DNA from: Paracoccaceae bacterium
Lineage (GTDB): Bacteria; Pseudomonadota; Alphaproteobacteria; Rhodobacterales; Rhodobacteraceae
Direction of reading: 5' to 3'
Assembly (NCBI GenBank): GCA_007128135.1
Contig: SKYA01000068.1
Span: 1 to 64,000, forward strand
DNA: 64,000 bases
This document shows, in pieces, positions 1-10,487 of this stretch; position 1 is the stretch's first letter, and the number at the start of each line of letters is the position of its first letter. The notes under the pieces were generated by a model. The model was given only the letters and a program-made list of their open reading frames with translations, did not search any database and was not told where the DNA came from. The position numbers and the translations under genes were made by a program.

Positions 1-1013
1 AACGCCACCCGCTCGACAACCTCCAGCCCGTGTGCATTCAGCATTTCGACCTTGCGCGGGTTGTTGGTCAGAAGCCGCACCTTGGCGAACCCCATCGCGC
101 GCAGCAGCCCTGCCCCGATACGGAAATCGCGCTCGTCATCCTCGAATCCCAGGCGATGATTGGCCTCGACCGTGTCGAACCCCTGATCCTGCAGCGAATA
201 GGCGCGCATCTTGTTCGCCATTCCGATTCCGCGCCCCTCCTGGTTGAGATAAAGCAGCACCCCGGCTCCCTCCTGGCCCATCTGCGCCAGCGCGGCCTGC
301 AATTGCGGACCACAATCGCATTTCAGCGACCCCAGCACATCGCCCGTGAAACAGGCGGAATGCAGTCGCGCCAGCACCGGCGCGGCGCGGTCGGGCTGGC
401 CGATCTCGATGGCATAATGCTCCACTCCACCATCGCGCGGACGAAAGACGTGCACGCGCCCGGCCTGCGCCGCCGCCATCGGCAGGCGTGCGCTGATGAC
501 CGGATGAAGCTCGGTCTCGCGTTCAAGCGCGCGCAACACCTCGTCGGCTGCCAGCACTGTCAGTTCGGCCGGAACGGAAACCCCCCCGACCAGCGGCAGG
601 ACCAGCACCGCAGGCAGCAGTTGCGCCGATTTCGCAAGCGCAATCGCCGCCCGATGGGCGACGACCGCCCCGCCCCGCTGCGTCAGCAACGGCCCCTTCA
701 TCGGATGGCGCAGGTCATCGGCCGGGTCCGCCACGGCACGCAGCCAGTCGCAGCCCACATCCTGCGGCACCACCACGCGCGCCAGATCACCATCATAGGC
801 GCGCGCGCGCAACGTCTCTGCGCGGTGGCGCGTGATCGCCAGCTCCAGCCCACACCCGAGGGCGCGCAACTCGGCCAGCCGCGCAGGCGTCAGTGCTTCG
901 GCGCCCATCGCCAGCACCGGGCCATGCTCTGCCAGCAGCACCACGGGAACGCCCAGCCGCAGGTCGGCGCGGGCGCGATTGATCCTCTCGATCAGGGTCA
1001 GGCCAGGAACCAT
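1..1013 (-). CDS. ribA: GTP cyclohydrolase II (RibA-like), 3' end beyond window start
   Basis: Manual reverse-strand translation gives [21 protein letters not shown]...[68 protein letters not shown] and NQEGRGIG are RibA motifs. Not in the ORF list because it runs off the edge. Confidence 0.9.
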   Translation of the reverse strand, partial: MVPGLTLIERINRARADLRLGVPVVLLAEHGPVLAMGAEALTPARLAELRALGCGLELAITRHRAETLRARAYDGDLARVVVPQDVGCDWLRAVADPADDLRHPMKGPLLTQRGGAVVAHRAAIALAKSAQLLPAVLVLPLVGGVSVPAELTVLAADEVLRALERETELHPVISARLPMAAAQAGRVHVFRPRDGGVEHYAIEIGQPDRAAPVLARLHSACFTGDVLGSLKCDCGPQLQAALAQMGQEGAGVLLYLNQEGRGIGMANKMRAYSLQDQGFDTVEANHRLGFEDDERDFRIGAGLLRAMGFAKVRLLTNNPRKVEMLNAHGLEVVERVA

Positions 1014-1176
1014 CTATCCACATGCTCCATCGGGTCAGCCACATGTAGCCGCATCCTGTTGGAATTGAAACAATCTCGCGTCCAGCGACACGACCGCGTG
1101 AGTTTCTTGCAGCATGGCTTGTCACGGACTCGTGTGCCCCACATCTCATGAGCAAGCGTCAACAAGAGGTGACACC

Positions 1177-1863
1177 ATGCCCAAACTCAACAAGATACTT
1201 CTGGTCGATGACGAGGATGACCTGCGCGAAGCTTTGTCCGAGCAATTGGTCATGACCGACGAATTCGACGTGTTCGAGGCCGCGAACGGCGCCGAGGCGA
1301 TGGAACAGGTGCGCGCCGGCCAGTTCGACCTTGCAATTCTCGATGTGGGACTGCCCGACACCGATGGCCGCGAGCTTTGCAAGCGCATGCGCAAGGCCGG
1401 GTTCAAGGCGCCTGTCGTCATGCTCACAGGGCATGATTCGGATGCCGACACGATCCTGGGTCTGGATGCAGGTGCGAATGACTATGTAACCAAACCCTTC
1501 AAGCTGCCGGTCCTGCTTGCCCGTTTACGCGCGCAACTGCGCCAGCACGAGCAGTCGGAAAACGCGGTATTCCAGCTTGGCCCCTATCTGTTCAAGCCCG
1601 CGCAGAAGATGCTGATCGACGAGAAGGAGCGCAAGATCCGCCTCACCGAGAAGGAAACCAACATACTGAAATTCCTGTATCGTGCGCCCGACGGCGTGGT
1701 GCCGCGCGATGTGCTTCTGCACGAGGTCTGGGGTTACAATGCCGGCGTGACGACCCACACGCTGGAGACCCACATCTACCGGCTGCGGCAGAAGATCGAG
1801 CCGGACCCGTCAAATGTCTCGCTGCTGCTGACCGAGTCCGGTGGCTACCGTCTGGCCGCATGA
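1177..1863 (+). CDS. OmpR/PhoB-family DNA-binding response regulator
   Basis: Receiver domain (ILLVDDEDDLREAL...LAILDVGLPDTDGRELCKRMR...KPFKLPVLLARLRAQLR) plus C-terminal winged helix (LTEKETNILKFLYRAPDGVVPRDVLLHEVWGYNAGVTTHTLETHIYRLRQKIE). ATG at 1177 preferred over 1114. Confidence 0.93.
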   Translation: MPKLNKILLVDDEDDLREALSEQLVMTDEFDVFEAANGAEAMEQVRAGQFDLAILDVGLPDTDGRELCKRMRKAGFKAPVVMLTGHDSDADTILGLDAGANDYVTKPFKLPVLLARLRAQLRQHEQSENAVFQLGPYLFKPAQKMLIDEKERKIRLTEKETNILKFLYRAPDGVVPRDVLLHEVWGYNAGVTTHTLETHIYRLRQKIEPDPSNVSLLLTESGGYRLAA

Positions 1864-1986
1864 CGGCCTCGATTGCGCCTTATTGTTGCCAGAATCAAAT
1901 ACAATGATAGACTGATCTAGCGATTGTTCTTCCAGAAGACCTCTTCTCTGCGCTCAGGCAAGGCGCTTTTTCCTCCCTGTTGGACT

Positions 1987-2015
1987 GGCCCGGGCAGTTG
2001 CCCGGGCCTTTTCTT
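1987..2015 (+). terminator. Rho-independent terminator downstream of the response regulator
   Basis: GGCCCGGGC-AGTT-GCCCGGGCC followed by TTTTCTTT. Confidence 0.85.
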
Positions 2016-2029
2016 TCAGCGCTCAGGAC

Positions 2030-2657
2030 TCAGCAGGCCGAAAACCTGCCGAAGAGAGAGGTGATATCCAGCAGCAGCGGGCCTTCCAAGGTGTCCCATG
2101 CGTCATAGGCGCGACCATCGATAAGGCGCACGCTGCGACGCAGGGGCGTGACCTGCAGGTAGTGCAGCCGGACATATTGCTCTGCGCCGCTCAGCACATG
2201 CATGGCGCGGTTTCCGCCCACCTCAGGCTCCCTCGCGATGATTGCGTCCAGAAACTGCAGTGCGGTCCGGAAATGCAGTTCTGCAAGGTCTTTCCACATC
2301 TGCTCGCCAGCCCGAAGGTATGCCCCTGCCATCGCCAGATGCGTCTCGGGCAAGACGAAATCCCTGTCCATCATGCGGATCATGTCGCGGTCAAATTCGA
2401 GCGGCTCGCCTATCGCCCGCGCCACCATGACCAGTACGTCGGGCTCGGAGCACCCCCGATAATCCTCGCTCTGTGCATAGATCGCACGCAGCGCGGGGAA
2501 ATCGACATCTCTCCCCCGGTCTCATCGTCGCAATCAGGGCATCACGATACGCGCTTTCGGACAGAAGCTGGCGCACCAGTTCATGTGCCGCCAGAGCCGG
2601 GACAAAGCCAAGAACGCCCAGAAACCCAAGCAGAAGGAGCCGCGCAAAAAACACCAT
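2030..2657 (-). pseudogene. Secreted protein of unknown function, split by an apparent frameshift
   Basis: The 5' frame gives signal peptide MVFFARLLLLGFLGVLGFVPALAAHELVRQLLSESAYRDALIATMRPG; the continuation DVDFPALRAIYAQSEDYRGCSEPDVLVMVARAIGEPLEFDRDM... is in another frame. Removing one base in the G5 run (C5 at 2513-2517 on +) joins them. Confidence 0.6.
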
Positions 2658-2837
2658 GATCAATCCACCGTTCAAAATGACATGACGAAGTGTAACGCGA
2701 TCACGCCTGTTACCACGACCAAGGCGCCGACCGGTAGGCACTGCCTGCCTGCCGATTGCCACTCTTGGCCTCTGTCTGGTCGGGTGCTAAGCACGCCGCA
2801 GAAAATCCTGCCCCAGCCAGAGGTCTTGCAGCACGAC

Positions 2838-3626
2838 ATGCCTTTCACCCTTGCCACCTGGAATATCAATTCGGTCCGCCTGCGCGCGGGTCTGGTCCTC
2901 AAGCTGTTGCGCGAGGAAGCGCCCGACATTCTCTGCCTTCAGGAATGCAAGAGCCCTGTCGAGAAAATCCCCTTCGACCTGTTTGCAAGGGCCGGTTACG
3001 GGCATTGGGTCGCACGCGGGCAGAAAGGTTATAACGGTGTGGCGATCCTCTCGCGCCTGCCGCTCGAGGATGCCGGCCATATCGACTGGTGCAGGCGCGG
3101 CGATGCCCGTCATGTTGCGGCACGGCTGGAAAACAGCGTCATCATCCATAACTGCTACATTCCCGCGGGCGGTGACGTGCCCGACCGCGAGGTGAACGAT
3201 AAATTCGGCCACAAGCTCGACACGCTGACCGAACTGCGGGACCATTTCCGCACTTCGCGGCCCGAGCGCACGATCCTTGTGGGCGACCTGAACATTGCCC
3301 CGCGCGAGGATGATGTCTGGTCGCACAAGCAACTGCTCAAGGTGGTCTCGCATACGCCGGTCGAGGTCGCGCACTTGACGGACGCGCAGGACGCGGGCGG
3401 CTGGGTGGACGTGACGCGCCAGGACATTCCCGAGGGCCAGCTCTATTCCTGGTGGTCCTACCGCGCCAGAGACTGGGACGCCGCCGACAAGGGACGCAGG
3501 CTCGACCATGTCTGGGCCAGCCGCGACATTGCACGGGCCGCACACGGCTCGCGCATCCTGCGCGACGCACGGGGCTGGGAACAACCTTCGGATCATGCGC
3601 CCGTCTTTGCGACCTTCGATCTCTGA
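2838..3626 (+). CDS. xth: Exodeoxyribonuclease III
   Basis: MPFTLATWNINSVRLR...LCLQECK...GYNGVAILSR...ILVGDLNIAPREDDVW...RLDHVWASRDI...SDHAPVFATFDL: ExoIII/AP endonuclease motifs. Confidence 0.93.
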   Translation: MPFTLATWNINSVRLRAGLVLKLLREEAPDILCLQECKSPVEKIPFDLFARAGYGHWVARGQKGYNGVAILSRLPLEDAGHIDWCRRGDARHVAARLENSVIIHNCYIPAGGDVPDREVNDKFGHKLDTLTELRDHFRTSRPERTILVGDLNIAPREDDVWSHKQLLKVVSHTPVEVAHLTDAQDAGGWVDVTRQDIPEGQLYSWWSYRARDWDAADKGRRLDHVWASRDIARAAHGSRILRDARGWEQPSDHAPVFATFDL

Positions 3627-3675
3627 CCCCCTTTCCCTTTGGCGCCATACAGCCCATATAAGCGCAAACCGGAAC

Positions 3676-4599
3676 ATGCAGACGGGGGCGAAAATGCTGG
3701 AATTTGGTGCAGGTAATACGGCCACAGGGGCGGATCTGATCATCGACGGAAACGAGCGCAATTTCATGGCCGAGGTGATCGAGGCCAGCCAGGAAATGCC
3801 GGTCATCGTGGATTTCTGGGCGCCCTGGTGCGGCCCGTGCAAGACCCTTGGCCCCGCGCTCGAGGCCGAGGTGCGCGCCGCGAAGGGCAAGGTGCGCATG
3901 GTCAAGATCAATGTCGATGAGAATCAGGCCATCGCCGCACAGATGCGGGTGCAGTCCATCCCCACGGTCTATGCTTTCTATCAGGGCCAGCCGGTTGACG
4001 GGTTCCAGGGGGCGCAACCGCCTTCGGCGCTGAAGGACTTCGTCAGCAAGCTCGCTGATCTTGCGGGCGATGGCGGACTGGGCGCAGCGATGGACGAGGC
4101 CGATGCCATGCTGGAGCAGGGCGCGGTCGCCGACTCCGCGCAGATCTTTGCCGCCGTGCTCGGGCAGGAAGGTGACAATGCGCGCGCACTGGGCGGCCTT
4201 GCGCGCGCGCAGATCAAGGCAGGCAATCTCGATCAGGCAGAGGCCCTGCTGGCCAACGCGCCAGCAACCATTTCCAGCGCCGTCGAGGTAGAGGCGGCCC
4301 GCGCAGCCCTCGCGCTCGCCCGCCAGGCCGAGAACGCCGGACCCGTGGATGAATTGCGCGCGGCTATCGAGGCCGACCCGTCCAACAATCAGGCGCGGTT
4401 CGACCTCGCGCAGGCGCTTCATGCCAATGGTCAGACAGAGGCCGCAATCGACGAGTTGCTTGAACTCTTCCGGCGTGACCGCGAGTGGAACGACGGCGCG
4501 GCCAAGACCCAGCTTTTCACCGTTTTCGACGCGCTCAACCCCAAGGACCCCCTGGTCGCGAAGGGACGGCGCAAACTCAGTTCCATGATATTTGCCTGA
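3676..4599 (+). CDS. Thioredoxin-TPR co-chaperone (YbbN/CnoX-like)
   Basis: Thioredoxin motif VDFWAPWCGPCKTLGP followed by a TPR-rich C-terminus. Confidence 0.88.
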   Translation: MQTGAKMLEFGAGNTATGADLIIDGNERNFMAEVIEASQEMPVIVDFWAPWCGPCKTLGPALEAEVRAAKGKVRMVKINVDENQAIAAQMRVQSIPTVYAFYQGQPVDGFQGAQPPSALKDFVSKLADLAGDGGLGAAMDEADAMLEQGAVADSAQIFAAVLGQEGDNARALGGLARAQIKAGNLDQAEALLANAPATISSAVEVEAARAALALARQAENAGPVDELRAAIEADPSNNQARFDLAQALHANGQTEAAIDELLELFRRDREWNDGAAKTQLFTVFDALNPKDPLVAKGRRKLSSMIFA

Positions 4600-4626
4600 G
4601 CCGCGCTTCGGCTTAGATTGCCTGTC

Positions 4627-5268
4627 ATGACGCGGTCCAAAGATCTTCCCGATGTAATCCCGGTGTTCCCCCTGCCCGGCGCGCTTCTGCTGCCTCGGGC
4701 GCGGCTTCCGCTGCATATCTTCGAGCCGCGCTATCTGGCCATGATCGAGGATTGCATGAAGACACCCGGCCGGCTGATCGGGATGATCCAGCCGCGCCAG
4801 ACTCCGGACAGTGATGTAAAGCTTCTCCATGCCATCGGCTGTGCAGGGCGTCTGACCGCCTTCTCCGAAACCGAGGACGGGCGCTACATGATCACTCTCA
4901 CCGGCATCTCGCGGTTCCGGATCAAGCAGGAAATCAACGGCTTCACCCCCTACCGGCGGATCGAGGTGGACTGGTCCGGCTTCGAACGCGATCTGGGCGA
5001 CGACGAGAAGGACCGCAGACTGCGCCGCGACAGTTTCTTCGATCTGCTCAAGCGGTATTTCACGATGCACAATCTCTCGACCGACTGGGACAGCCTCAAG
5101 GGGGCAGATGACGAATTGCTTGTCAACTCGCTCTCGATGCTCTGCCCGTTCGAGCCCGATGACAAGCAGGCACTCCTGGAAGCCCCGTCGCTCTCGACCC
5201 GTCGCGAAACGCTGGTCACGCTGATGGAGTTCAGCCTGCGCGGGGGCGACGACGAGATGCTGCAATGA
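4627..5268 (+). CDS. LON peptidase substrate-binding domain protein
   Basis: [37 protein letters not shown] is characteristic of LON N-terminal domain proteins. Confidence 0.88.
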   Translation: MTRSKDLPDVIPVFPLPGALLLPRARLPLHIFEPRYLAMIEDCMKTPGRLIGMIQPRQTPDSDVKLLHAIGCAGRLTAFSETEDGRYMITLTGISRFRIKQEINGFTPYRRIEVDWSGFERDLGDDEKDRRLRRDSFFDLLKRYFTMHNLSTDWDSLKGADDELLVNSLSMLCPFEPDDKQALLEAPSLSTRRETLVTLMEFSLRGGDDEMLQ

Positions 5269-5459
5269 ACCCTGAAAGTGGCCGCAAACCTGAGTTCGAC
5301 CGCAAGATGCTGGAGGCCCTGGTCTGCCCGGTAACCAAGGGGCGGCTGAGTTATGACGCGGCCCGCCAGGAGCTTGTCTCGAAAGCGACCCATCTGGCCT
5401 ATCCGATCCGCAACGGCATTCCCATCATGCTGGTCGATGAGGCCCGCGACATCGAATAG
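5265..5459 (+). CDS. Trm112/UPF0434 family protein
   Basis: [48 protein letters not shown]; overlaps the upstream gene by 4 bp. Confidence 0.9.
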   Translation: MNPESGRKPEFDRKMLEALVCPVTKGRLSYDAARQELVSKATHLAYPIRNGIPIMLVDEARDIE

Positions 5460-5477
5460 TCGATTTCCGGAAAGCAA

Positions 5478-5505
5478 GACGCCCTGATCTCACGATCAGG
5501 GCGTC
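5478..5505. terminator. Hairpin after the LON-domain/Trm112 pair
   Basis: GACGCCCTGATC-TCAC-GATCAGGGCGTC, perfect 12-bp stem; no strong T tract. Confidence 0.5.
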
Positions 5506-5890
5506 CTGAGCAGAAACCACGCGTCGTTGTTCAGGCGCCGCGCTTGGATAACGAACAGGTTCATGCTGGAATCGACCTGTCCGAATATCGTCTGACCCTG
5601 TCCGCCCCTTCCCGTTCAGATTGCCACCAGCAGGGTGGTCTCCCGGATGGGCTAAGGTGAACATCGAGCCCGTTGTGTCAAATGTGTCTTTTGTTGACGA
5701 CTTCTCCAAGAAAAAAATCGGCTGATGACATCTTTTCAACTTGGTTTTCAACCCCAGAGGGTTGCATTGTTCACGCAGGCTCGTCGAGCAGCGCCGCATC
5801 TGCTCTTTGTTTCCGAAGCCAGGACAAGGTGACTGGGGTGCAAGAACCGGCGTGCAGTGATCACGTCCCGACCGGAGCACCTGACGCGAC

Positions 5891-6700
5891 TCAGCGATAG
5901 ACATGCTCCTCGCCGGGAAAGGCGCGGGTCTTTACCTCTTCGGCATATTCGGCGACAGCACGCTCGATGGCCGGGCCGAGATCGCCATACATCTTGACGA
6001 ATTTCGGCACCCAGGGGTTCAACCCCAGCATGTCCTCGAGCACGAGGATCTGCCCGTCACAATTCTTCGACGCCCCGATCCCGATTGTCGGGATAGCGAC
6101 CGCCGCCGTGATCTTGTCGGCAAGCGGCTCGACCACACCTTCGACAACGACGGCAAATGCCCCGGCCTCGGCCACCGCGCGCGCATCCTCGACATGCGCC
6201 GCCCATGTCTCCTCGTCGCGGCCCTGTGTCTTGAACCCGCCCATGACATGGCTTGACTGCGGGGTCAGGCCAATATGAGCCATCACGGGGATACCGCGCT
6301 CGACAAGGAAATGGATGGTCTCGGCCATCCGCTTGCCACCCTCGAGCTTCACAGCCCCGCAGGCGGTCTCCTTCATGATCTTCGCTGCATTGCGAAAGGC
6401 CATGTTGGGGCTTTCCTCATAAGTGCCGAAGGGCATGTCCACCACGATCAGCGCACGTTTCGTGCCCCGCACCACGGCCTTGCCATGCATGATCATCAGG
6501 TCCAGCGGCACGCCCACGGTCGATTCCATCCCGTGCATGACCATGCCGAGGGAGTCCCCGACAAGGATGAAATCGGCGTATCGGTCCACTATGGCGGCCG
6601 TATGCGCGTGATAGGAGGTCAGCGAGACAATCGGTTCGCCCCCCTTGCGGGCTCGAATCTGGGGAACTGTGGTGCGACGGACCGGGGCTTGCGTACTCAT
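5891..6700 (-). CDS. panB: 3-methyl-2-oxobutanoate hydroxymethyltransferase
   Basis: [51 protein letters not shown]...; overlaps panC by 4 bp. Confidence 0.95.
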   Translation of the reverse strand: MSTQAPVRRTTVPQIRARKGGEPIVSLTSYHAHTAAIVDRYADFILVGDSLGMVMHGMESTVGVPLDLMIMHGKAVVRGTKRALIVVDMPFGTYEESPNMAFRNAAKIMKETACGAVKLEGGKRMAETIHFLVERGIPVMAHIGLTPQSSHVMGGFKTQGRDEETWAAHVEDARAVAEAGAFAVVVEGVVEPLADKITAAVAIPTIGIGASKNCDGQILVLEDMLGLNPWVPKFVKMYGDLGPAIERAVAEYAEEVKTRAFPGEEHVYR

Positions 6701-7566
6701 GGAACCTCCTGCGCGGGATGGACAACACGGTTGTCGATGAGAAAAACCTGCCCGAAGGATACGGCCAGCAGAATGACGGCGGGACGGGTCAGCGGGCCCG
6801 AGACAGGCTCCAACGTGGCCGCGTCGCGAATATCGACCGACTGGACGCGGGCACGCGACTCGGCCTCCAGGCGCGCGCGGACATGGCTGCGCAGACGCGA
6901 CGCGGTCACGCCCGTGGGCGCCATCGCCTCGGCCTCGTCAAGGGCACGGGACAGGACTGTCGCGGCAGCGCGGTCGGCAGGGGCCAGGCGCACATTGCGC
7001 GACGACATCGCAAGTCCATCGGCCTCGCGCCGGATCGGCGCCCCGATGATCTCCACCCCCATGTCCAGGTCTCGCACCATGGTTCGGATGACCGCAAGCT
7101 GCTGATAGTCCTTTTCCCCGAATACAGCAGCATCCGGACGGATGATGTTGAACAACTTGGTCACGATCGTCGCCACGCCCCGGAAATGCCCCGGGCGCAG
7201 CTTGCCGATCAGAATTTTCCCAAGTTCGGTGGTTTCGACCACGGTCTGGCCGCACGGGTCATAGACCTCGCCGGCATCGGGGGCGAAAACCGCATCCACC
7301 CCCTCGGCCTCCAAGAGCGCCAGATCCCGCGCCTCGTCGCGCGGGTAGCTGTCGAAATCCTCGTTAGGGCCGAACTGCGTCGGGTTGACGAAGATAGAGG
7401 CCACCACTTGCCCCCCCTCTCCGGCGCGCGCCCGCGCCAGACGCATCAGTGACAGATGTCCCTCATGCAGGAACCCCATCGTCGGCACGAGAACGACCGG
7501 CGTCCCGGCCGCGCGCCAGGTTGCGAGTTGCGCGCGGATCGCCGATTTTCTGCGAAAGACCTCCAT
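6697..7566 (-). CDS. panC: Pantoate--beta-alanine ligase
   Basis: [21 protein letters not shown]...[21 protein letters not shown]...[13 protein letters not shown]. Confidence 0.95.
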   Translation of the reverse strand: MEVFRRKSAIRAQLATWRAAGTPVVLVPTMGFLHEGHLSLMRLARARAGEGGQVVASIFVNPTQFGPNEDFDSYPRDEARDLALLEAEGVDAVFAPDAGEVYDPCGQTVVETTELGKILIGKLRPGHFRGVATIVTKLFNIIRPDAAVFGEKDYQQLAVIRTMVRDLDMGVEIIGAPIRREADGLAMSSRNVRLAPADRAAATVLSRALDEAEAMAPTGVTASRLRSHVRARLEAESRARVQSVDIRDAATLEPVSGPLTRPAVILLAVSFGQVFLIDNRVVHPAQEVP

Positions 7567-7577
7567 CAGGCACCTCT

Positions 7578-7611
7578 TGTAGGGTGGGTGATTCCACCCA
7601 CCCTTCCTACA
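7578..7611. repeat. REP-like palindromic element between hemF and panC
   Basis: TGTAGGGTGGGTG-ATTC-CACCCACCCTTCCTACA; 10-bp perfect inner stem plus outer TGTAGG/CCTACA arms; the right arm covers the hemF stop codon. Confidence 0.55.
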
Positions 7612-8501
7612 CCCAGCGGGCGAAAGGCGGCAGGCTCATCAGAACGGCATCCGGGTCATGACCGGTCTGTAACCCGAATTTGGTGCCCCGGTCATAGACA
7701 AGGTTGTACTCGGCGTAGAGCCCGCGGTGAATCAGCTGGATTTCCTTGTCGGACTCGGACCATTCCACCCGACGACGCCGCTCGACCTGCGCCAGAAATG
7801 CCGGCAGGAAGGCGCGCCCCACATCCCGCGTAAAGGCGAAATCTGCCTCCCAGTCTCCCGTGCAGTGGTCATCATAGAAGATGCCCCCCACACCGCGCGC
7901 GCGCTTGCGGTGCGGGATGAAGAAATACTCGTCCGCCCACGCCTTGAATCGCGGGTAGAGCGCCTCCCCGTGCGGGTCGCAATAGCGCTGCAGCGTGGCA
8001 TGGAAATCGGCCGTATCCTCGGAATACTCGATGCAGGGGTTCAAGTCGGACCCGCCGCCGAACCACCAGCCGCCGGGTGTCCAGAACATGCGCGTGTTCA
8101 TGTGGACCGCAGGCACATGCGGGTTCTGCATATGCGCGACCAGCGAAATTCCCGACGCCCAGAAACGGGGGTCATCCTCCAGCCCGGGAATCTCCTTGCG
8201 CGCGGTCAGAGAGAGCTGCGCCTGATCGCCCAGTGCGCCAAAGACTTCCGAGACGTTCACGCCCACCTTCTCGAAAACCCGCCCGCCACGCATGACACTC
8301 ATCAGTCCGCCACCCGCCTCCTGACCGTCGGCACCATGGCGCTCGGTCTCGCGCACCTCGAACCGACCGGGCGCGCGGTCGCCAAGCGGGCCATCCGTAT
8401 GGCTGTCCTCGACAGCCTCGAAGGCGGCCACGATCTGGTCGCGCAACTCGCGGAACCATTGTGCCGCGCGGCGCTTGCGGTCAGTGAAGTCTTCGGTCAT
8501 G
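7607..8501 (-). CDS. hemF: Oxygen-dependent coproporphyrinogen-III oxidase
   Basis: GGGLMSVMRGGRVFEKVGVNVSEVFG...HMNTRMFWTPGGWWFGGGSDLNP...YCDPHGEALYPRFKAWADEYFFIPHRKRARGVGGIFYDD. Confidence 0.95.
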
Positions 8502-8560
8502 GGCAATCCCTGTTGCTTTGCTCTTGTGTGGCATGGCCGCATCGGACTGACAAGGCGCCT

Positions 8561-9151
8561 TTAGACCTGCGCCAGCAGTGCCGCATGGCGCGCCATATAG
8601 GCTGCGCGGGTCTCGGCAGGGGGTCGCAGATGCAGGCGCAGACCCTGCAGCGTGCCCTCGGGCGGTTTTCCGAAAAAACGGCCCGCCTCGGCCTCGGTAA
8701 AGCCCGCGATCTGCGTCGCCTCCAGCCAGGCCGAGATCCGGTCGGCAACCTTGATGCGCTTCTTGACAGGCACCGGCAGAATCGCAGGCAGACCAAAGCG
8801 TATATGGATGGCCGCCGACAGTCGCGCGTCAAGCGCGCCATACTCCGGCCCGACCGCATCCTTGACCGGCGAGATCATGTCGCCGATCACATATTCGGGC
8901 GCATCATGCAGCAGCGCGGCCAGTTGCCAGCGCGGCTCGGGCCGAACCGTCAGGCGCGAGAAGATCTGCTCGACCAGCAAGGAATGCTCGGCCACCGAAT
9001 AAGGCCAGTCGCCCATGGTCTGCCCGTTCCAGCGCGCGACAAAGGCAAGCCCATGGGCAATATCCTCGATCTCGATATCGACCGGGGTCGGATCGAGCAG
9101 ATCCAGCCTGCGGCCGGAGAGCATTCGTTGCCAGGCGCGTCTGGGGGGCAT
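8561..9151 (-). CDS. HD-domain phosphohydrolase (YfbR-like)
   Basis: YSVAEHSLLVEQIFSRL...LAALLHDAPEYVIGDMISPVK: HD phosphohydrolase signature. Confidence 0.85.
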   Translation of the reverse strand: MPPRRAWQRMLSGRRLDLLDPTPVDIEIEDIAHGLAFVARWNGQTMGDWPYSVAEHSLLVEQIFSRLTVRPEPRWQLAALLHDAPEYVIGDMISPVKDAVGPEYGALDARLSAAIHIRFGLPAILPVPVKKRIKVADRISAWLEATQIAGFTEAEAGRFFGKPPEGTLQGLRLHLRPPAETRAAYMARHAALLAQV

Positions 9152-9280
9152 GGAGACCTCGTGCGTTTGCCCTGTCCTAGCGGGCGCAGGCGGCAGCGAC
9201 AAGCAGGTGACGCTACGTCGCCTTTGCAGGCGCACGTGCCCACGCGCATAGATTTTTCGGAGCAATGAAGAGGACAGGCC

Positions 9281-10045
9281 ATGCAGATAGCAGGACATCT
9301 GGCGATTGTAACCGGCGGTGGCAGCGGGCTCGGGGCCGCGACCGCGCGACATCTGGCAACACAGGGCGCCGAAGTCGCCATTCTCGATCACGACCTTGAT
9401 CGCGCCCAGGCAGTCGCCGCCGAGATCGGTGGCCACGCCTGCAAGGTGGATGTCAGCGACGACCAGGCCGTCGCTGCGGCGGTGACGCAGGTCGTGCGCG
9501 CGGCGCAGGGCGCGCTGCGCATTGCGGTGAATTGCGCAGGCATCGCCGATGCCGCCCGCGTCGTCGGCCGCGACGGCACACCTTCGACGGCGCTGTTCGC
9601 GCGGGTGATCCGCGTCAATCTGATCGGCTCGTTCAACGTGATGGCCCATGCCATGGCGGAAATGCACAAGCTCGATCCGCTCAAGGGCGGCGAACGCGGC
9701 GTGGTTGTCAACACCTCGTCAGCGGCATGGCAGGACGGTCAGGTGGGACAGGCGGCCTATGCGGCCTCCAAGGGCGGCATTGCCGCCATGAGCCTGCCGG
9801 TCGCGCGCGATCAGGCGAAGTTCGGCATCCGCTGCGTGGCGATTGCGCCCGGGCTGTTCCGCACGCCGATGATGGAGGCCCTGCCCGAGGAGATCACTGC
9901 CGCGATCACGGCCAATATCCCCTTCCCGGCCCGCCTGGGAGACCCTGCCGAATTCGCACTGATGGTCGCGCAGATCATCGAGAACCCCTATCTGAACGGC
10001 ACCACGATCCGGCTGGATGGCGCAACACGACTGCCGGCGCGCTAG
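9281..10045 (+). CDS. SDR oxidoreductase, 3-hydroxyacyl-CoA dehydrogenase type-2 like
   Basis: GHLAIVTGGGSGLGAATARHLATQGAEVAILDHD...VNCAGIADAARVV...NTSSAAWQDGQVGQAAYAASKGGIAAMSLPVARD. Confidence 0.88.
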   Translation: MQIAGHLAIVTGGGSGLGAATARHLATQGAEVAILDHDLDRAQAVAAEIGGHACKVDVSDDQAVAAAVTQVVRAAQGALRIAVNCAGIADAARVVGRDGTPSTALFARVIRVNLIGSFNVMAHAMAEMHKLDPLKGGERGVVVNTSSAAWQDGQVGQAAYAASKGGIAAMSLPVARDQAKFGIRCVAIAPGLFRTPMMEALPEEITAAITANIPFPARLGDPAEFALMVAQIIENPYLNGTTIRLDGATRLPAR

Positions 10046-10130
10046 GGGTTGATCGAATCCGATACCATGGGCAGGCTTGAAAGGCGGGGCGGTTTGTCCT
10101 GTCATTCACCTTTTTAAGTGGAGATTTCAG

Positions 10131-10463
10131 ATGCACCTTTCCCGAAACCCCTGCCTTGCCGCAGCGCTATGCCTTGCGCTGCCTGCCCTTGCCTCAGAGC
10201 GGGATGCCTTTGCGCAGATGTGGCACGGCATGGCGCAGGCCGAATATGGCGCGGTGCATGGCGACGCATATGCAACTGCGCTGGCCGATTGCGTTCTGGC
10301 GATTTTCGCCGGGCTGGATGCGGCCGATCGCGACATCCTGGCGGAGCACGCAATGAACCCGCCCGAGCCCGATGCCTCGCGCATTGAGGCGCTCATGCCG
10401 GGCCATGCCGAGCAGATGATGGCCTGTGGCGACACTGTGCGCCCCGAGGATTTCGCCGGATAA
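10131..10463 (+). CDS. Small secreted protein of unknown function
   Basis: MHLSRNPCLAAALCLALPALASERDAF...: signal peptide followed by ~90 aa; good codon usage. Confidence 0.6.
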   Translation: MHLSRNPCLAAALCLALPALASERDAFAQMWHGMAQAEYGAVHGDAYATALADCVLAIFAGLDAADRDILAEHAMNPPEPDASRIEALMPGHAEQMMACGDTVRPEDFAG

Positions 10464-10487
10464 GTTCATTTCAGACAGGAGGATAAC

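Noticed and set aside
3337-5265. 642-aa minus-strand ORF
   Set aside because: Antisense to xth, the thioredoxin co-chaperone and the LON-domain gene; low-complexity Arg/Pro-rich ends.
5425-5904. 159-aa minus ORF between the Trm112 gene and panB
   Set aside because: No recognisable domain, overlaps the hairpin and the panB end, composition atypical; probably non-coding. A short downstream frame (MNLFVIQARRLNNDAWFLLRTP) was also considered but is too short to support.
7727-9268. 513-aa plus-strand ORF
   Set aside because: Antisense to hemF and the HD-domain gene.
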